64,000 nucleotides of DNA, taken from Crocinitomicaceae bacterium. GTDB taxonomy: Bacteria > Bacteroidota > Bacteroidia > Flavobacteriales_D > Crocinitomicaceae. Under the pieces are notes generated by a model. The model was not told the DNA's origin. It did no database searches and was given only the letters and a program-made list of their open reading frames with translations. A program made the translations under genes and the position numbers. The stretch is from positions 186,001 through 250,000 of the forward strand of contig JADJYC010000004.1 of assembly GCA_016719925.1 (NCBI GenBank), in the 5' to 3' direction. Within the stretch, counting starts at the first letter, position 1; each line of letters opens with the position of its first letter. Below, piece by piece: positions 63,730-64,000 of this stretch.

Positions 63730-64000
63730 TTAAACCTCCAGATGTTGAGTAAGCCAAACAAATTCCTGAACTGACAGGGTTTCTGCCCTTCGGTTTAAAA
63801 AAGTTGTGTTGTTTTCAAAAAAAGATTTTCGGGCCTCAGCGTAAGGTTTCAAAGCATTTCGCAACGTTTTTCTCCGTTGGCTGAATGCCATTTTTACCAC
63901 TTTTTTGAATGATTGCTCATTGCACCCAAGTGATTTCACATTATTACGCACCAGTCTTATAACACCAGATTTTACCTTGGGCGGCGGATTAAATACATGT
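63730..64000 (-). CDS. rsmA: 16S rRNA dimethyladenosine transferase, C-terminal part
   Basis: Only the last 90 or so codons are inside the window; the start lies beyond 64000. The visible part matches the C-terminal helical domain of RsmA/KsgA, which dimethylates two adjacent adenosines near the 3' end of 16S rRNA. Recognisable blocks are NPPPKVKSGVIRLVRN and FKKVVKMAFSQRRKTLRNAL. The end (LSVQEFVWLTQHLEV) is also typical. The catalytic N-terminal domain cannot be checked. Confidence 0.9.
   Translation of the reverse strand, partial: HVFNPPPKVKSGVIRLVRNNVKSLGCNEQSFKKVVKMAFSQRRKTLRNALKPYAEARKSFFENNTTFLNRRAETLSVQEFVWLTQHLEV

Noticed and set aside
1..64000. tRNA, rRNA, insertion sequences or prophage genes
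   Set aside because: I looked in the intergenic gaps for cloverleaf-like sequence and among coding regions for transposase, integrase or phage structural motifs and saw none. A dedicated tRNA search was not possible.

Overview
The window comes from a Bacteroidota bacterium, most likely a member of the Flavobacteriia. The evidence is the many secreted proteins with type IX secretion (T9SS) C-terminal signals of both type A (short 'YPNPA' modules) and type B (gliding-motility 'FSPNGDG' modules), PorV/PorQ- and DUF6089-type outer-membrane barrels, lipoproteins with CKxD-like N-termini, an AT-rich composition and TTG-N19-21-TAnnTTTG promoters. I saw no rRNA, tRNA, insertion sequence, phage or CRISPR array.

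Layout. 1-3804 (minus): an ECF sigma factor is coupled by a TAATG junction to a protein with a cytoplasmic N-terminus, one inner-membrane helix, a long disordered linker and a C-terminal outer-membrane barrel. A lipoprotein and a secreted protein follow. 3953-5861: sixA-like phosphatase and ruvC (plus), converging on greA and a HIT hydrolase (minus). 5930-14961 (minus): an operon of TonB-dependent receptor, 1374-residue secreted protein and PorV-like barrel. 15132-17222: a small basic protein, a Rieske-like lipoprotein and ahcY. 17352-24881 (plus): a 4'-phosphopantetheinyl transferase, then a tight operon of Kelch cargo, geranylgeranylglyceryl-phosphate synthase, CotH cargo and FG-GAP cargo. 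24885-27809 (minus): M20 peptidase, LEA-like protein and ddl. 27957-39572: three large T9SS surface proteins, interrupted by thiL, fumC, an ArsC-like protein and a 51-residue membrane protein. 39666-42435: histidine kinase, DUF5777 barrel, a repeat-filled intergenic region and YceI. 42461-51316: GYF protein, subtilisin-like and zinc carboxypeptidase cargo, a GH3-family enzyme, two small membrane proteins and an MscS channel. 51323-58609: dnaG, a lipoprotein, a LuxE-like enzyme, ppk1-ppx and a GNAT-like protein. 58622-64000: a paralogous pair of secreted proteins, a thioredoxin-fold protein, tandem DUF6089 barrels and the 3' end of rsmA.

The main technical observation is that at least seven and probably eight genes, including the normally essential dnaG and the housekeeping gene fumC, are interrupted by single-base indels, mostly in short homopolymers. 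Repairing one base restores family-typical lengths. This looks like residual sequencing error rather than gene decay, so I annotate these as single genes. The most interesting biology is the sigma/trans-envelope regulator-barrel operon at the left edge, the receptor/cargo/PorV triad, the lipid-synthase/T9SS-cargo operon, a possible short RNA or attenuator ahead of ppk1, and several unlisted small membrane proteins.
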